In this document: in pieces, positions 41,989-51,379 of the stretch
Position numbering within the stretch: the first letter of the stretch is position 1
Layout: every line of letters starts with the position of its first letter
NCBI GenBank assembly: GCA_964609245.1
Contig: CAZSSB010000009.1
Location: forward strand, 23,726-87,725
Direction: 5' to 3'
DNA from: JAFGCY01 sp964609245
Lineage (GTDB): Bacteria > 4484-113 > JAFGCY01
DNA length: 64,000 bases
Program-made: the position numbers and the translations under genes
The notes under the pieces: generated by a model
Databases searched by the model: none
What the model was told of the DNA's origin: nothing
What the model saw: the letters and a program-made list of their open reading frames with translations, nothing else

Positions 41989-42471
41989 ATGCCGGGATTC
42001 GCCGCGGAGTACATCGGCGTCATTCACTCGCCGTTCACACGGCCGGAGGACATGCCGATCCAGCCGGTCGGCGCGCGCGACGTGGAAGGCGAGGTGGTGG
42101 TCGATGAGCAGTACGCGCCGGGGCTCAGGGACCTCGGCGGCTTCAGCCACATCCACCTGCTGTACTGCTTCCATCGGGCCGACCGCACCGAACTGCAGGT
42201 TGTTCCCTATCTCGACAGCGAGCTGCGCGGGGTGTTCGCCACGCGCTCGCCGCTGCGTCCCGCGCGTCTCGGCCTGTCCGTGGTTCAGCTGCTGGAAGTC
42301 GACGGCAACCGGCTGCGGGTGCGCGGCGTCGACGTGCTGGATGGCACGCCGCTGCTGGACATCAAGCCCTACATCCCGCAGTTCGATAACCGCCCCGAAG
42401 CGACGTCCGGCTGGATGAAGTCCGCGCAGACTGAGGTGGAGCGGCAGCGCTCGGACGACCGCTTCGCCTAG
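41989..42471 (+). CDS. trmO: TrmO-family tRNA m6t6A37 methyltransferase
   Basis: 160 residues covering the TsaA-like/UPF0066 beta-barrel: 'EYIGVIHSPFTRPEDMPIQP' at 7-26, 'FSHIHLLYCFHRADRTEL' in the middle, and DGTPLLDIKPYIPQFDN at 125-141, the family's most conserved block. TrmO uses SAM to methylate N6 of t6A at position 37 of threonine tRNA. It lacks the extra C-terminal domain of the E. coli protein, as many bacterial and archaeal forms do. It stands just after the DUF4268 segment. Confidence 0.85.
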   Translation: MPGFAAEYIGVIHSPFTRPEDMPIQPVGARDVEGEVVVDEQYAPGLRDLGGFSHIHLLYCFHRADRTELQVVPYLDSELRGVFATRSPLRPARLGLSVVQLLEVDGNRLRVRGVDVLDGTPLLDIKPYIPQFDNRPEATSGWMKSAQTEVERQRSDDRFA

Positions 42472-42490
42472 GGCTGCGGGGGCCGCGGGC

Positions 42491-43021
42491 CTACCAGCCG
42501 TCGCAGGTGTAGGACGCCCCGACGGGCTGGGCGACGAACAGGTGCAGCTCCTCGGTGTCGGGCTCCATGAACTGGAAGAACAGGTCCGCGAACACCACGT
42601 CCTCGTCCGTGGTTGCGAGGCCCGTCGTGGACCCGCCGATTCCGGCCGTATAGAGGTACATCGGGCGATCGACGTTCTTATCCGCGGAGAAGACGCTGAT
42701 CCCCCAGCAGGGCGTGATCTCCTCGACGTCGCCGTAGGTGTAGTGCAGCACGAGGTCCTGAACGTAGACGGTCAGCTCCTCGCCGGCCGGCTTCTCGATC
42801 TCGATCGTCAGGACCAGACCCCGATACTTGTCGGGCTGGGACTCCGTGAACGTCGCGTTCAGGCCCTGCATCTCGTCGACGAAGTGCGCATCGACGATGT
42901 CGAACTCCAGCTCCGAAAGGTCAAGCTCCTTGGGCGCCGTCTGCGCCCAGGCCGTCGTCGCGATCATCAGCCACGCCGTCAGTGCCAGCACCAGCGCGCC
43001 GCTCTTCAGTATCAGTTGCAT
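42491..43021 (-). CDS. Exported protein of unknown family
   Basis: 176 residues from ATG 43021 behind AGGAGG; the open frame runs on upstream without support. The signal peptide ends TTAWAQ. The mature part alternates beta strands (LVLTIEIEKPAGEELTVYV, 'DLVLHYTYGDVEEITPCWG', 'MYLYTAGIGGSTTGLATTDE') and has two cysteines that could pair (CWG, YTCDGW). I recognise no family. It converges on trmO, ending 20 nt from it. Confidence 0.65.
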   Translation of the reverse strand: MQLILKSGALVLALTAWLMIATTAWAQTAPKELDLSELEFDIVDAHFVDEMQGLNATFTESQPDKYRGLVLTIEIEKPAGEELTVYVQDLVLHYTYGDVEEITPCWGISVFSADKNVDRPMYLYTAGIGGSTTGLATTDEDVVFADLFFQFMEPDTEELHLFVAQPVGASYTCDGW

Positions 43022-43301
43022 TGCGAACCTCCTGCCTCGTCCCATACTCACTACGTCGAAGCCATGGCGGGACCTCCACTTGCTCGGCCTGTGATCCGCG
43101 CTCGGGCACCCACCGGTATCCACGTGGCGGTGAGCTAGGTACCGCACGCCCTCACGCGCGTTGACCCCTCAGTTGCTTCGTCCTGCCGCTGCGTCCATTA
43201 TCGGCGATGCCCGCCGGGTGTCAAGCCGCTGATGGAGCGGGATGCGGCGCGCCCGGCCCGCTGCGCCCAGTGGCAATGCGCCTTGCGAGCACAACTCGCG
43301 G

Positions 43302-44840
43302 CTATTGCCCCAGCGCCCATACCGGCATCGCGCCGAGATCGATCTGCAGCACCAGGCGCCCCAGGGTGAACACCACCAGCGTGATCAGCACGGCGCCGAC
43401 GAGGTTGAGCACCAAACCGGTGCGCGCCATCTGGGCCACGGTGATGCGGTCACTGCCGAACACGATCGCGTTGGGCGGGGTGGCGACCGGCAGCATAAAC
43501 GCGCAGCTGGCGCTGAGCGTGGCCGGCACCATCAGCAGCAGCGGATTGAGGTTGATCGCCACGGCGGTGGCGGCCAGGATCGGCAGGATCATCTCTGTGG
43601 TCGCGGTGTTGCTGGTCAGCTCGGTGAGGAAGGTGATCAGCAGGCAGACGATCAGCACGATCAGCACCGGATTGAGCGCGCCGATGCCCGCCAGCTGGTC
43701 GCCACACCACATCGACAGCCCGCTCTCCTTGAAACCGCTGGCCAGCGCGAAGCCGCCGCCGAACAACAGCACGATCCCCCAGGGCAGCTTCAGGGTGTCG
43801 CCCCAGCGCATCAGCCGCCCGCCGTCGCCCGCCGGAATCACGAACAGGCTGATCGCCATCACGATCGCCACCGTGCCGTCGTCGACCAGGCCGGCAAGCC
43901 CCAGCCGCGTGGCCCAGCCCGTCAGCTCAAGCTGCCCCAGCGTCAAGTCCGAGCGCGTCAGCCACAGCAGCGCGGTCAGGGCGAAGACGACCAGCACCCC
44001 CCGCTCCTCGCGGCCCATCGGCCCCAGCGCCCGCAGCTCGCGGTTGAATACGCCGCGGTCGATCTCGCCGGCCGCGCGCCGCGTAGCGAAGACGCGCGTC
44101 AGGTACAGCCAGGCGAAGGTCAGCATGATGATGGTCAGCGGCAGGGCGAACACGATCCACTGGGTGAAGCTGATCTCCGGGGCCTGCTCGAAGCTGATCG
44201 TGAAGATCCGCGCGAAGCTGAGATTCGGCGGGGTGCCGACCAGGGTGGCGATGCCGCCAATCGAGGCACTGTAGGCGATCGCCAGCAGCAGCCCGACGCT
44301 GAAGCGCTTGGCGCCCGCCTGGTCCGCCGCGGCGGCGCTTTCCTCCAGCTTGATGATCACCGCCAGCGCGATCGGCACCATCATCATGGTGGTGGCGGTG
44401 TTGCTGATCCACATCGACAGAAACGCTGTCGCCACCATGAAGCCCAGCACCAGCCGGCTGGCGCTGAGGCCCACCAGCCGGATGATGTAGAGCGCGATGC
44501 GCTTGTGCAGGTTCCAGCGCTGCATCGCCAGTGCGATGATAAAGCCGCCGATGAACAGGAAGATGATCGAGTTGAAGTAGAGCGGGGCGACCTGCTTGCC
44601 GGTCATGATCCCAAAGATCGGGAACAGCGCCACCGGCAGCAGCGCGGTGACGGCCAGCGGGACGGCCTCGGTGATCCACCAGATCGCCATCCACAGCGCG
44701 ATTGCCGCCATGAAGGTCACAGCCCGATTGCCGGGCTCAAGATCGGTCAGCAGAATGATCAGCACCGCCGCCAGCGGACCGGCCACGAGCGGCGTCAAGC
44801 GGTTGCGTTTCCAGTAGGTGACGAATGAACCCCCGCCCAT
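43302..44840 (-). CDS. SLC13/DASS-family anion:sodium symporter
   Basis: 512 residues with 11-13 membrane segments. Two hallmark motifs are visible: 'SMWISNTATTMMMVPIALAV' (first SNT hairpin, about 150) and 'LTSNTATTEMILPILAATAV' (second, about 410), each followed by a cytosol-facing turn; 'MLPVATPPNAIVFGS' follows. This is the divalent anion/sodium symporter family that takes up dicarboxylates, citrate, sulfate or phosphate. Specificity is not readable. It fits a cell with an oxidative TCA cycle (sdhCAB at 56-59 kb). Alternative GTG starts a few codons in are possible. Confidence 0.88.
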   Translation of the reverse strand: MGGGSFVTYWKRNRLTPLVAGPLAAVLIILLTDLEPGNRAVTFMAAIALWMAIWWITEAVPLAVTALLPVALFPIFGIMTGKQVAPLYFNSIIFLFIGGFIIALAMQRWNLHKRIALYIIRLVGLSASRLVLGFMVATAFLSMWISNTATTMMMVPIALAVIIKLEESAAAADQAGAKRFSVGLLLAIAYSASIGGIATLVGTPPNLSFARIFTISFEQAPEISFTQWIVFALPLTIIMLTFAWLYLTRVFATRRAAGEIDRGVFNRELRALGPMGREERGVLVVFALTALLWLTRSDLTLGQLELTGWATRLGLAGLVDDGTVAIVMAISLFVIPAGDGGRLMRWGDTLKLPWGIVLLFGGGFALASGFKESGLSMWCGDQLAGIGALNPVLIVLIVCLLITFLTELTSNTATTEMILPILAATAVAINLNPLLLMVPATLSASCAFMLPVATPPNAIVFGSDRITVAQMARTGLVLNLVGAVLITLVVFTLGRLVLQIDLGAMPVWALGQ

Positions 44841-44896
44841 TGGCGGCTACATTACTACCGCCGCGGGCGCGCGTCAAACCGCGCAGCTCTTCGGGC

Positions 44897-46666
44897 CTAG
44901 GGAAAGACCGCGTTGAGGTCATCCGCCCAGGCGCCGTACTGGGTGCGGTCCGCCATCTCGGCGATCGCGGCCAGCGTCACCTCGTGCTTGGCGCTGAGCT
45001 CGTTGGGAAACGCCCAGTCGTTGATATCTATCCAGTCCGCGGGCTCGGTGTTGGCGGCGTTGTCCGGCGTGAAGCCGGCGTACGCGGGGAACAGGTCCTC
45101 AATGTAGCATCCGTCCGGGTTGAGCCGCGTCCAGCAGCCCGCCAGGTCGTGGAAGCCGTAGTAGCCCATGTGTACATGTGGCTTGTCGGCGGCGGGCTGC
45201 ATGTGGTCCTCGAGGGCGAAGACCAGCATCACATTGACATCGCTGCCGATGTCCTCGTAGTGGTTCCAGCTGTCGCCGCTGACCGGGTCGCGGCCGCAGG
45301 TGCTCCTCAGCGGCCAGGCCGCGCGCGCCTCTGCGAGTGTCGCGACGTCCGCCGGCCAGGTCTGCTCGGTGAACACTCCGTTTGTCAGCAGCGCGTGGCA
45401 GATCGCCGATGAGAAGTAGCGCTTGCCCCAGAACTCCGGCGTCACCTCGTGCATGATGTAGTTGGGCTCGGTCGGGTGGGCGAACACCGGCCGGCCCGGT
45501 ACGTGCTGCGCGTCCTCCACCCAGCCGACGGCAGTGTAGTCGAGCAGCAAGCAGGCTGGCGTGAAGTCCGCCGGGTAGTCGTAGAACGGGTTTTCGCTGG
45601 GCACGCCCGGCGTCTCCCAGATGCCCAGTTCCTTGGTCAGGATCTGGTCGTTGGTCGGGTTCTCGCCGCCGATCAGATAGAGCCCGGCGGGCAGCTCGGC
45701 GCCGTGGATCGCCAACACGTTGGTCGCCGCGATGCCGGGGTTGCTGAAGGTGTTGAGGCCGACGTTGTCCATGCAGATATCCATCGGCAGCAGATCGTCG
45801 ATGGTGCGGCCCTGGGTGTCGGCAGCGAGCCCGCCTGCATACCTGATCACGTCGCGCAGGGCCGCCAGGCAGGCCGGCCCGCCGCAATCGAACGTGCCGT
45901 CGCTGGCCAGGCCGGACGCCTCGTCGGCGATGCCGGGCCACAGGTAGCTGAGCTGCACCATGCCCAGCTGCTGGACAGTGAGCGGCACGGTGAAGCCGAG
46001 GGGCTCCATCGCCCAGGTGTTGACGTGCACCACCACCGGCGCGCCGGCGGTGTAGCGCGGCGTCTCCGGCGGGGTCAGCCGCACCACGATCTCGCCGATC
46101 CCCGGCGATTCCACGAAGGTATACAGCTCACTGCTCACCACGCTCCAGCTGATCCGCACCCTTGAGTCCTGCTCGGCGGCCACCACCCAGGCCAGTTCAC
46201 GCGTCTCGCTGACGTAGTCCGTGCCGCCGGTCCAGGGCTGCAGGTCGAGGGGGCCGCCCGTGTCGAATGGTCCGCGCCAGTCCCAGGCCCGCCGCGAGTA
46301 GTCGGCGAGGCCGAGCCAGAACTCGCCGCTGAGGCTGTAGATGTCGATGCTCAGCCCGGTCGGGTACTGGTCGTCGGGCAGCGCGTAGCCGTAGATCGCC
46401 CAGGCATAGTCCGCGGTGGTGGGCTCGATCACAAGCGTGTGCCCGGCGTCGTAGGAGGTTCCGGTGGCGGAGGTGTCGACCGCGCTGTCCCCGGGGATGA
46501 TCTGCGTCATCGATGCCTGGCGGACGGCATCGGGGAATGGAATCTCCGCCAGTGCCGGGGGTGTGCCCGCGCCGCTGTCGGGGACCGCGGGGCCCACGGC
46601 CTGTCCGCTACAGGACGCGAGGGCGATCAGGGCGGCTGTCAGGAGTATCGCGGCACTGCTCTTCAT
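44897..46666 (-). CDS. Large lipoprotein, possible alpha/beta hydrolase
   Basis: 589 residues from ATG 46666, with lipobox IALASC (Cys about 19) and GAGAGG upstream. Residues 25-200 are beta-rich. Later segments look like an alpha/beta hydrolase: VVVHVNTWAMEPLGFTVPL, a LSYLWPG turn, then 'VGLNTFSNPGIAATNVLAI' where F-S-N-P-G could be a nucleophile elbow, and 'DHMQPAADKPHVHMGYYGFH' with a possible acid and His. This is tentative; a lipoprotein esterase or peptidase is the best guess. No operon partner is seen. Confidence 0.5.
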   Translation of the reverse strand: MKSSAAILLTAALIALASCSGQAVGPAVPDSGAGTPPALAEIPFPDAVRQASMTQIIPGDSAVDTSATGTSYDAGHTLVIEPTTADYAWAIYGYALPDDQYPTGLSIDIYSLSGEFWLGLADYSRRAWDWRGPFDTGGPLDLQPWTGGTDYVSETRELAWVVAAEQDSRVRISWSVVSSELYTFVESPGIGEIVVRLTPPETPRYTAGAPVVVHVNTWAMEPLGFTVPLTVQQLGMVQLSYLWPGIADEASGLASDGTFDCGGPACLAALRDVIRYAGGLAADTQGRTIDDLLPMDICMDNVGLNTFSNPGIAATNVLAIHGAELPAGLYLIGGENPTNDQILTKELGIWETPGVPSENPFYDYPADFTPACLLLDYTAVGWVEDAQHVPGRPVFAHPTEPNYIMHEVTPEFWGKRYFSSAICHALLTNGVFTEQTWPADVATLAEARAAWPLRSTCGRDPVSGDSWNHYEDIGSDVNVMLVFALEDHMQPAADKPHVHMGYYGFHDLAGCWTRLNPDGCYIEDLFPAYAGFTPDNAANTEPADWIDINDWAFPNELSAKHEVTLAAIAEMADRTQYGAWADDLNAVFP

Positions 46667-46708
46667 ACTGCACCTCTCGCTTGGCATTCGGTGCGCTGTC
46701 CGTGGCAC

Positions 46709-46943
46709 CGATGATAGAGCAGGGCATCAGCGTCCCGGTTTCAGCCTCCGGATAAATGACGGTGAATCCCGAAGTGTGCCCGCCGCGGGCGTCGGACCGG
46801 ATACCCGAAAATCGCGCTCAACTGGTACCCATGTTTTGCTGTAGACCGGATAGAATTCTACTAGCAGATGCGAAATGCAATGATAATCTCATGATAGCGA
46901 GGTCACTGCACCATACGGGGTGTAGGGAATCAAGGAGCGGACG
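46709..46943. other. Divergent intergenic region, AT-richer
   Basis: The stretch 46830-46900 is markedly richer in A+T and includes the palindrome TAGAATTCTA (46851-46860) and several -10-like hexamers. It should hold the promoters of both flanking lipoprotein genes, but none stands out. AAGGAGCGG precedes ATG 46944. Confidence 0.4.
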
Positions 46944-49190
46944 ATGCGCAAGCATGTCTTAGTGGTAATGATGCTGACGGCGATCCTGGCGCTGGCAGCC
47001 TGTGGCGGAGGCGGCCCGGTGGATCCGCCCGACGACTTCACGCGGCTCACCGCCCAGGTGCAGGATACCGACGGCGCGCCGATGGCGGGGCTGTCGGTGC
47101 GCGTCGAGGGCCGGGCCACTGGCGTCACCACGGATGCCAGCGGCAACTTCAGCCTGGGCCGTGATGCGTTCCCCAACGGTGTCACCGCGGAAAACGACCT
47201 GAGCCTGGGTCGCAACGGCCTGGTGCTGGGCAACCAGCTGGTAGTCCCGGCCGATTCGCCGGAGCTGACGCTGAGGTTCGGCGATAACTTCGGGCTGACC
47301 AACCCCGGCGATCCGGACGATCCGGTGAAACCGACGGGCGATCCCGGCAGCCTGTCCGGCTACATCTGGGATGAAAACTACGCCGAGCCGCTCAGCGGCG
47401 TGGAGGTGACGGCTTTCGCCGACTGGGGCGGACTGCTGATCACCGAGAGCGATGTGAATGGCCTCTACGAGTTCGACGAGCTGGAGCCGGGCGAGTGGCG
47501 GCTGCTGGCCTACAAGGAGGGCTACAGCCCGGAGGCGGCGGTGGTGTCGATCGGCGAGGCCGAAGACGTCACCCAGCACCTCTCGATGGTGCGGATCGGC
47601 AACGTCTCCCCCGGCGACGGCCTGATCGTGCGTGGCACGGTAGTCGACGTCGCCACCCAGGCGCCGGTGGCCGGCGCGCTGATCTCGATGTACGCCGACA
47701 CGGGCTATCTGGGCGTGCCCGAGCCGGCGATCTACGAGGACATCGCGACCTTTGAAGCCGATGCGGGTGCGCCGGCGCCGGCGGAAGACCCCGTGCGCGA
47801 GGGCTCGATGATGTACTGGGGCTACGAGCCGGGCTACTACGAGACGACCAGCGCAGCGGACGGCAGCTTCGAGTTCGCCGACGAAGTGGTCGGCTACAGC
47901 CTCTGGATGGACATCCAGGCCGAGGGCTACATGCCGGGCAGCCACTACGAGTACATCGAAGGCATGACCGGCACGCTGGACGTGACGGTGGAGCTGACCG
48001 CCTTCGTGATGACCTCGATCAGCGGTACCGTCGTCGATGACCTGGGCTCGCCCGTTGAGGGCGCCTATGTGGAGTTCATCTACGGCGGCGACTTCTACGG
48101 CGTGCCGATGGACATGGCGGTGCCGGGTGTGATGGAGCTGGATACGCTCGCCGCGGAGAGCCGCGACTCGTGGGAGGAGTTCGACTCGCCGCCGCCCCCG
48201 ATGGCGCCCAACGAGCAGGGCGGCGACGGCGACTGGGACGACTGGGCCGAGAGCGCGGCCCCGATGATGGGCGACGGCGGCGGAGCCGCGCCCAGCAGCG
48301 GCGCGGGCGCCGACAACGAATTCATGCAGCGCTTCCGCTGGGAGAACCAGCAGGGCGGGCACGGCGCCTCGGATGCTCCCTACTTCACCGGCTACTACTA
48401 CGCCTACTCCGACGAGAGCGGCGAGTTCGCCTTCGAGGACGTGCCGGCGGGCACTTACTACGTCTTCGCCAGCGCCTACCGCCACCTGCCCTTCAATGAC
48501 AGCTACGAAGTGAGCGAAGTGCCGGCCGAGAACGTTTACGAGTTGGTGGTGCCCAACATTCCGGTCGGCGCGGTGCAGGGCGTGGTGACAGATGACACGG
48601 GCGCTCCGGTGAACGACTGCCTGGTCAACGCCACCCAGCCCTACGTCGATCCCTTCACCTACACGGACGGCGAGGGCGGCTATCTGATCGACAACGTGCC
48701 GGCTGGCACCTGGATCATCAGCGCCTACAAGCAGGGCTACCTGACGGTCAGCGAGGAGGTCGAGATCACCGACGGCGGCACCGCGACGGTCAACCTGCAG
48801 ATCCAGACCTACAACCCGCCGGAGCCGGACACGATCGTCTACGGCGGGCACGTGGTGGACGGCACGGACAACGGCGGCCTCGGGGACGCGGACCTGGTGT
48901 TCACGCCGGTCGATAACGAGTACGGCGGCTGGTATCAGCACGTGGTCAGCGGGGCCAACGGCGCCTACAGCTGCACTCTGATCCCCACGGAGTACAACGT
49001 GCTGGTCCAGCGGCCGGACTATCAGGACCTGTACATCCGCATCTGGGTCGACAGCATCAACCCGTCGATGGACTTCTGGCTGTGGCCGGTCAGCGGCGGC
49101 GGCGGGCCCTGGGGCGGCGGCGGGATCGAGCCCGTGTTCATGATGGACGACGCGATGGGCATGCCCGAGCGCGGCGACGGAGACTTCTAA
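46944..49190 (+). CDS. Lipoprotein with repeated CarboxypepD-regulatory-like domains
   Basis: 748 residues. Signal with lipobox LALAAC (Cys20). It has about five carboxypeptidase regulatory-like (transthyretin-fold) domains: 'VQDTDGAPMAGLSVRVEG..TDASGNFSL', 'GYIWDENYAEPLSGVEV..NGLYEFDELEPGEWRLLAYKEGY', 'GTVVDVATQAPVAGALIS', 'GTVVDDLGSPVEGAYVEF..FEDVPAGTYYVFAS', and GVVTDDTGAPVNDCLVN with IDNVPAGTWIISAYKQGY. A low-complexity Gly/Asp/Met linker lies at about 415-465. It is probably a surface or periplasmic scaffold. A strong terminator follows 38 nt after the stop. Confidence 0.78.
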   Translation: MRKHVLVVMMLTAILALAACGGGGPVDPPDDFTRLTAQVQDTDGAPMAGLSVRVEGRATGVTTDASGNFSLGRDAFPNGVTAENDLSLGRNGLVLGNQLVVPADSPELTLRFGDNFGLTNPGDPDDPVKPTGDPGSLSGYIWDENYAEPLSGVEVTAFADWGGLLITESDVNGLYEFDELEPGEWRLLAYKEGYSPEAAVVSIGEAEDVTQHLSMVRIGNVSPGDGLIVRGTVVDVATQAPVAGALISMYADTGYLGVPEPAIYEDIATFEADAGAPAPAEDPVREGSMMYWGYEPGYYETTSAADGSFEFADEVVGYSLWMDIQAEGYMPGSHYEYIEGMTGTLDVTVELTAFVMTSISGTVVDDLGSPVEGAYVEFIYGGDFYGVPMDMAVPGVMELDTLAAESRDSWEEFDSPPPPMAPNEQGGDGDWDDWAESAAPMMGDGGGAAPSSGAGADNEFMQRFRWENQQGGHGASDAPYFTGYYYAYSDESGEFAFEDVPAGTYYVFASAYRHLPFNDSYEVSEVPAENVYELVVPNIPVGAVQGVVTDDTGAPVNDCLVNATQPYVDPFTYTDGEGGYLIDNVPAGTWIISAYKQGYLTVSEEVEITDGGTATVNLQIQTYNPPEPDTIVYGGHVVDGTDNGGLGDADLVFTPVDNEYGGWYQHVVSGANGAYSCTLIPTEYNVLVQRPDYQDLYIRIWVDSINPSMDFWLWPVSGGGGPWGGGGIEPVFMMDDAMGMPERGDGDF

Positions 49191-49227
49191 CCAGCAAGCC
49201 ACAGGCTTCAGTCCTGGAACACGTGAG

Positions 49228-49257
49228 ACGCCCCCGCCCCGCGCGGGGGCGTTTCGT
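49228..49257 (+). terminator. Rho-independent-type terminator
   Basis: ACGCCCCCGC and GCGGGGGCGTTT form a 9-10 bp stem with loop CCC-type and a short T-run (TTTCGTT). It closes the lipoprotein gene and separates it from tRNA-Cys. Confidence 0.75.
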
Positions 49258-49276
49258 TGACCGCGCATGGCGGCGA

Positions 49277-49285
49277 TGTTAGAAT
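49277..49285 (+). promoter_or_regulatory. Extended -10 element before tRNA-Cys
   Basis: TGTTAGAAT ends 25 nt before the tRNA-Cys 5' end. TG sits at the extended -10 position. Confidence 0.5.
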
Positions 49286-49310
49286 TTAGCCCCTGTCCGG
49301 GCAGGGCCGA

Positions 49311-49384
<74 letters not shown>

Positions 49385-49524
49385 GTTTCCTTTAGGCTGT
49401 CGGCCAGCCCGCCCCGGTCCGGGCGCCGCAGTGGTGGTGGGATGGAGCTTCCGGTGGCGAGAAGCTTCGCTTCGAGGAGTCCGGAGATCGGCGAAGCACT
49501 CCTGCGAGCCGAGATGAGAATAAG

Positions 49525-49600
49525 GGCGGTTAGCTCAGGTGGCTAGAGCGCCACGTTGACATCGTGGAGGTCACTGGTTCGAGTCCAGTACCGCCCACCA
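49525..49600 (+). tRNA. tRNA-Val (anticodon GAC)
   Basis: Acceptor GGGCGGT/ACCGCCC, anticodon stem CCACG/CGTGG enclosing TTGACAT with GAC, T arm GGTTCGAGTCC, discriminator A and encoded CCA. It is probably transcribed with tRNA-Cys, 140 nt upstream. Confidence 0.95.
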
Positions 49601-49697
49601 GCTCCGCGGTTCCACGGGCCCTGCCGACACACTGTGCCCGTCGTGGAGCAGGAGCAGTTCACGACAGTACTGCCGTGCAGGCGATGGCCAGCGTCAA

Positions 49698-50288
49698 CTA
49701 CGGTGCAACTACCTCGTAGTAGAAAGCCCCGTACGAGTCCACCGCCTGACGTGCGACATGCTTGGCGTACCCCACCCTCACTGCAGTCCTGTCGTCGCCG
49801 TTGTCGTAGTACGTCCACTTGTCCATGGGATCCGTGTTGTCGACCTCGGTCACGGCAAATCCTAGAGACAGCAGGATTTCGCTTGTGTACTCCACCAGTT
49901 CGCTGTAACTCAGATCGCAGTCGAAGCCGATCATCCAGACGCGACCACCGATCGCGTCGCCCCTCGCCATGTGTACGTCTTCGGTTTCAGGCATGCGCAT
50001 CCGCAGCGGCAGCACGTCCCTGACGGCGCCTGCCGGCAGCGTGAGTTCCGCCAGTGGCCAGTCCGACGGCAATTCAGCCAGCTCAGGCTCCTGCCCGGGT
50101 CTATTGCAGGACGTGCCTGCGATAGTGAATGCAACCGCAATGCATGTGACGAAAACATGCGCCAAGAGATGCTGCGTGGCCGACGCTTCCTGAATCACAG
50201 CTGCAGGCCGACTCAATCGAGCAGAGAAGCGCCCCACGCGCTCTTGCACCGACGGTTGATAGCGCTCCTCGTCTAGGTTGCTCTTCAT
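49698..50288 (-). CDS. Lipoprotein, paralogue of the protein at 55.2-55.7 kb
   Basis: 196 residues from ATG 50288, with GAGGA upstream. An unusual N-terminal tail of about 40 polar residues precedes the hydrophobic segment 'AHVFVTCIAVAFTIAGTSC', where the last Cys may be lipidated. The mature domain has LPSDWPLAELTLPAGA, VWMIGFDCDLSYSELVEYT, 'LLSLGFAVTEVDN', 'AVRVGYAK' and a terminal FYYEVVAP. The same blocks in the same order occur in the gene at 55177-55713, so the two form a family. Function unknown. Its base composition is clearly lower in GC than the genome norm. Confidence 0.68.
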   Translation of the reverse strand: MKSNLDEERYQPSVQERVGRFSARLSRPAAVIQEASATQHLLAHVFVTCIAVAFTIAGTSCNRPGQEPELAELPSDWPLAELTLPAGAVRDVLPLRMRMPETEDVHMARGDAIGGRVWMIGFDCDLSYSELVEYTSEILLSLGFAVTEVDNTDPMDKWTYYDNGDDRTAVRVGYAKHVARQAVDSYGAFYYEVVAP

Positions 50289-50341
50289 TTCATGATCCTC
50301 TGCCCATTGCAGTCCTTGGGCCGGGTTGTGTCTAGTGCCCA

Positions 50342-51379
50342 CTAAGGGGCAACTGCATACAGCACACCGGCGTTCTCAAACAGCGCCGATCCACCTCCAG
50401 TGAACCTCACGATTCCGGTGCTGTCGATGATTGAGTGAGAAATAATCGGGCCAGCAGACTTCATCCTCCACTTGAGTGTGCCATCGAGATTGAGGGCATA
50501 CTGGTACCCATCGACACTTCCGAATAGCAGCAGATTACCCCCCGTCAGCAGCGGCGTAGAGACGACCTTGTCTCCTGCCGCGAACTTCCAATCCAATGCT
50601 CCGGCTGAGTCAAGCGCATATACGCACCCGTCAAGGCAACCGAAGTACACTCTTCCGGTTGCGTCCGTTCGCGCCTGACAGTGGATCCCATCGCCGGCCT
50701 TGTACGTCCAGACAACCGAGCCAGACGATGACACCTTGTAGAATTCACCGTCTTGGTTGCCGACGAATATCATCCCATCAGGGGAGATTGTCGCGGCGGC
50801 CGAGATTGGACCGCTGGTCCGGATGCTCCAGACTATCGAACCACTTGCTGTACATAGGTACAGGAAACCAGCCTTGTCACCAATCACGAATTGATCCTTA
50901 CCCATGAAGAACGGCGGGGCCTTCACCTCGCCCTTAACGGGGAGCGTCCAAAGCAGGTTCCCCGTTCCTGACACACCATAGACATGGTTGTCGCTGCAGC
51001 CAAACACTATGGTCCCGGAACTGCTGTCGTGCGGCAGTGAGTACACAGCGGTGCCAGTGTCATACTGCCACTTGATCGTCCCGGCGGAGTCGATGGCGGT
51101 GACTACGCCGTTGTAGCCAGCAACGTAGCAAGTGCCGTCGTGCCCAACCGATACATCGAATCCCTCAACTCGCGGGGAGGCCCAAATCAGTGACCCGCTG
51201 GCGTCCAGGCAATGGACGCAGGAACCGCTGAGTACGTAGGTATTGTCGTGAGAGTCAAGCGCCGGTGTGTAGCCGTCGCATCTATGCTTCCACAGAATCC
51301 GGCCGCAGTGCCCGGAGCCGCAAGCGACGGTCAGGCTGACTACTGCAGCCAGGATCAAGAAGGTTCGGCGCGAAATCAA
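50342..51379 (-). CDS. PQQ-like beta-propeller lipoprotein
   Basis: 345 residues from TTG 51379, chosen because GGGAGGCGGAG directly precedes it and a signal with lipobox LTVAC begins there. A double-arginine (ISRRTFLIL) near the N-terminus suggests Tat export. The mature chain is a PQQ-like propeller of seven or eight blades with repeated 'G.I.W....' and 'YALDSAGALDWKFAAGD', 'GYQYALNLDGTLKWRM' units, as in BamB. There are several free Cys. No catalytic dehydrogenase residues are apparent, so a binding role is likely. GC content (52% in two sampled 60-nt lines) is far below the tricorn-type gene next to it (68%). Confidence 0.75.
   Translation of the reverse strand: MISRRTFLILAAVVSLTVACGSGHCGRILWKHRCDGYTPALDSHDNTYVLSGSCVHCLDASGSLIWASPRVEGFDVSVGHDGTCYVAGYNGVVTAIDSAGTIKWQYDTGTAVYSLPHDSSSGTIVFGCSDNHVYGVSGTGNLLWTLPVKGEVKAPPFFMGKDQFVIGDKAGFLYLCTASGSIVWSIRTSGPISAAATISPDGMIFVGNQDGEFYKVSSSGSVVWTYKAGDGIHCQARTDATGRVYFGCLDGCVYALDSAGALDWKFAAGDKVVSTPLLTGGNLLLFGSVDGYQYALNLDGTLKWRMKSAGPIISHSIIDSTGIVRFTGGGSALFENAGVLYAVAP

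Noticed and set aside
43242..44828. 528-residue Gln/His/Arg-rich open frame on the plus strand
   Set aside because: Antisense to the DASS transporter; the composition is what a transmembrane gene gives in reverse.
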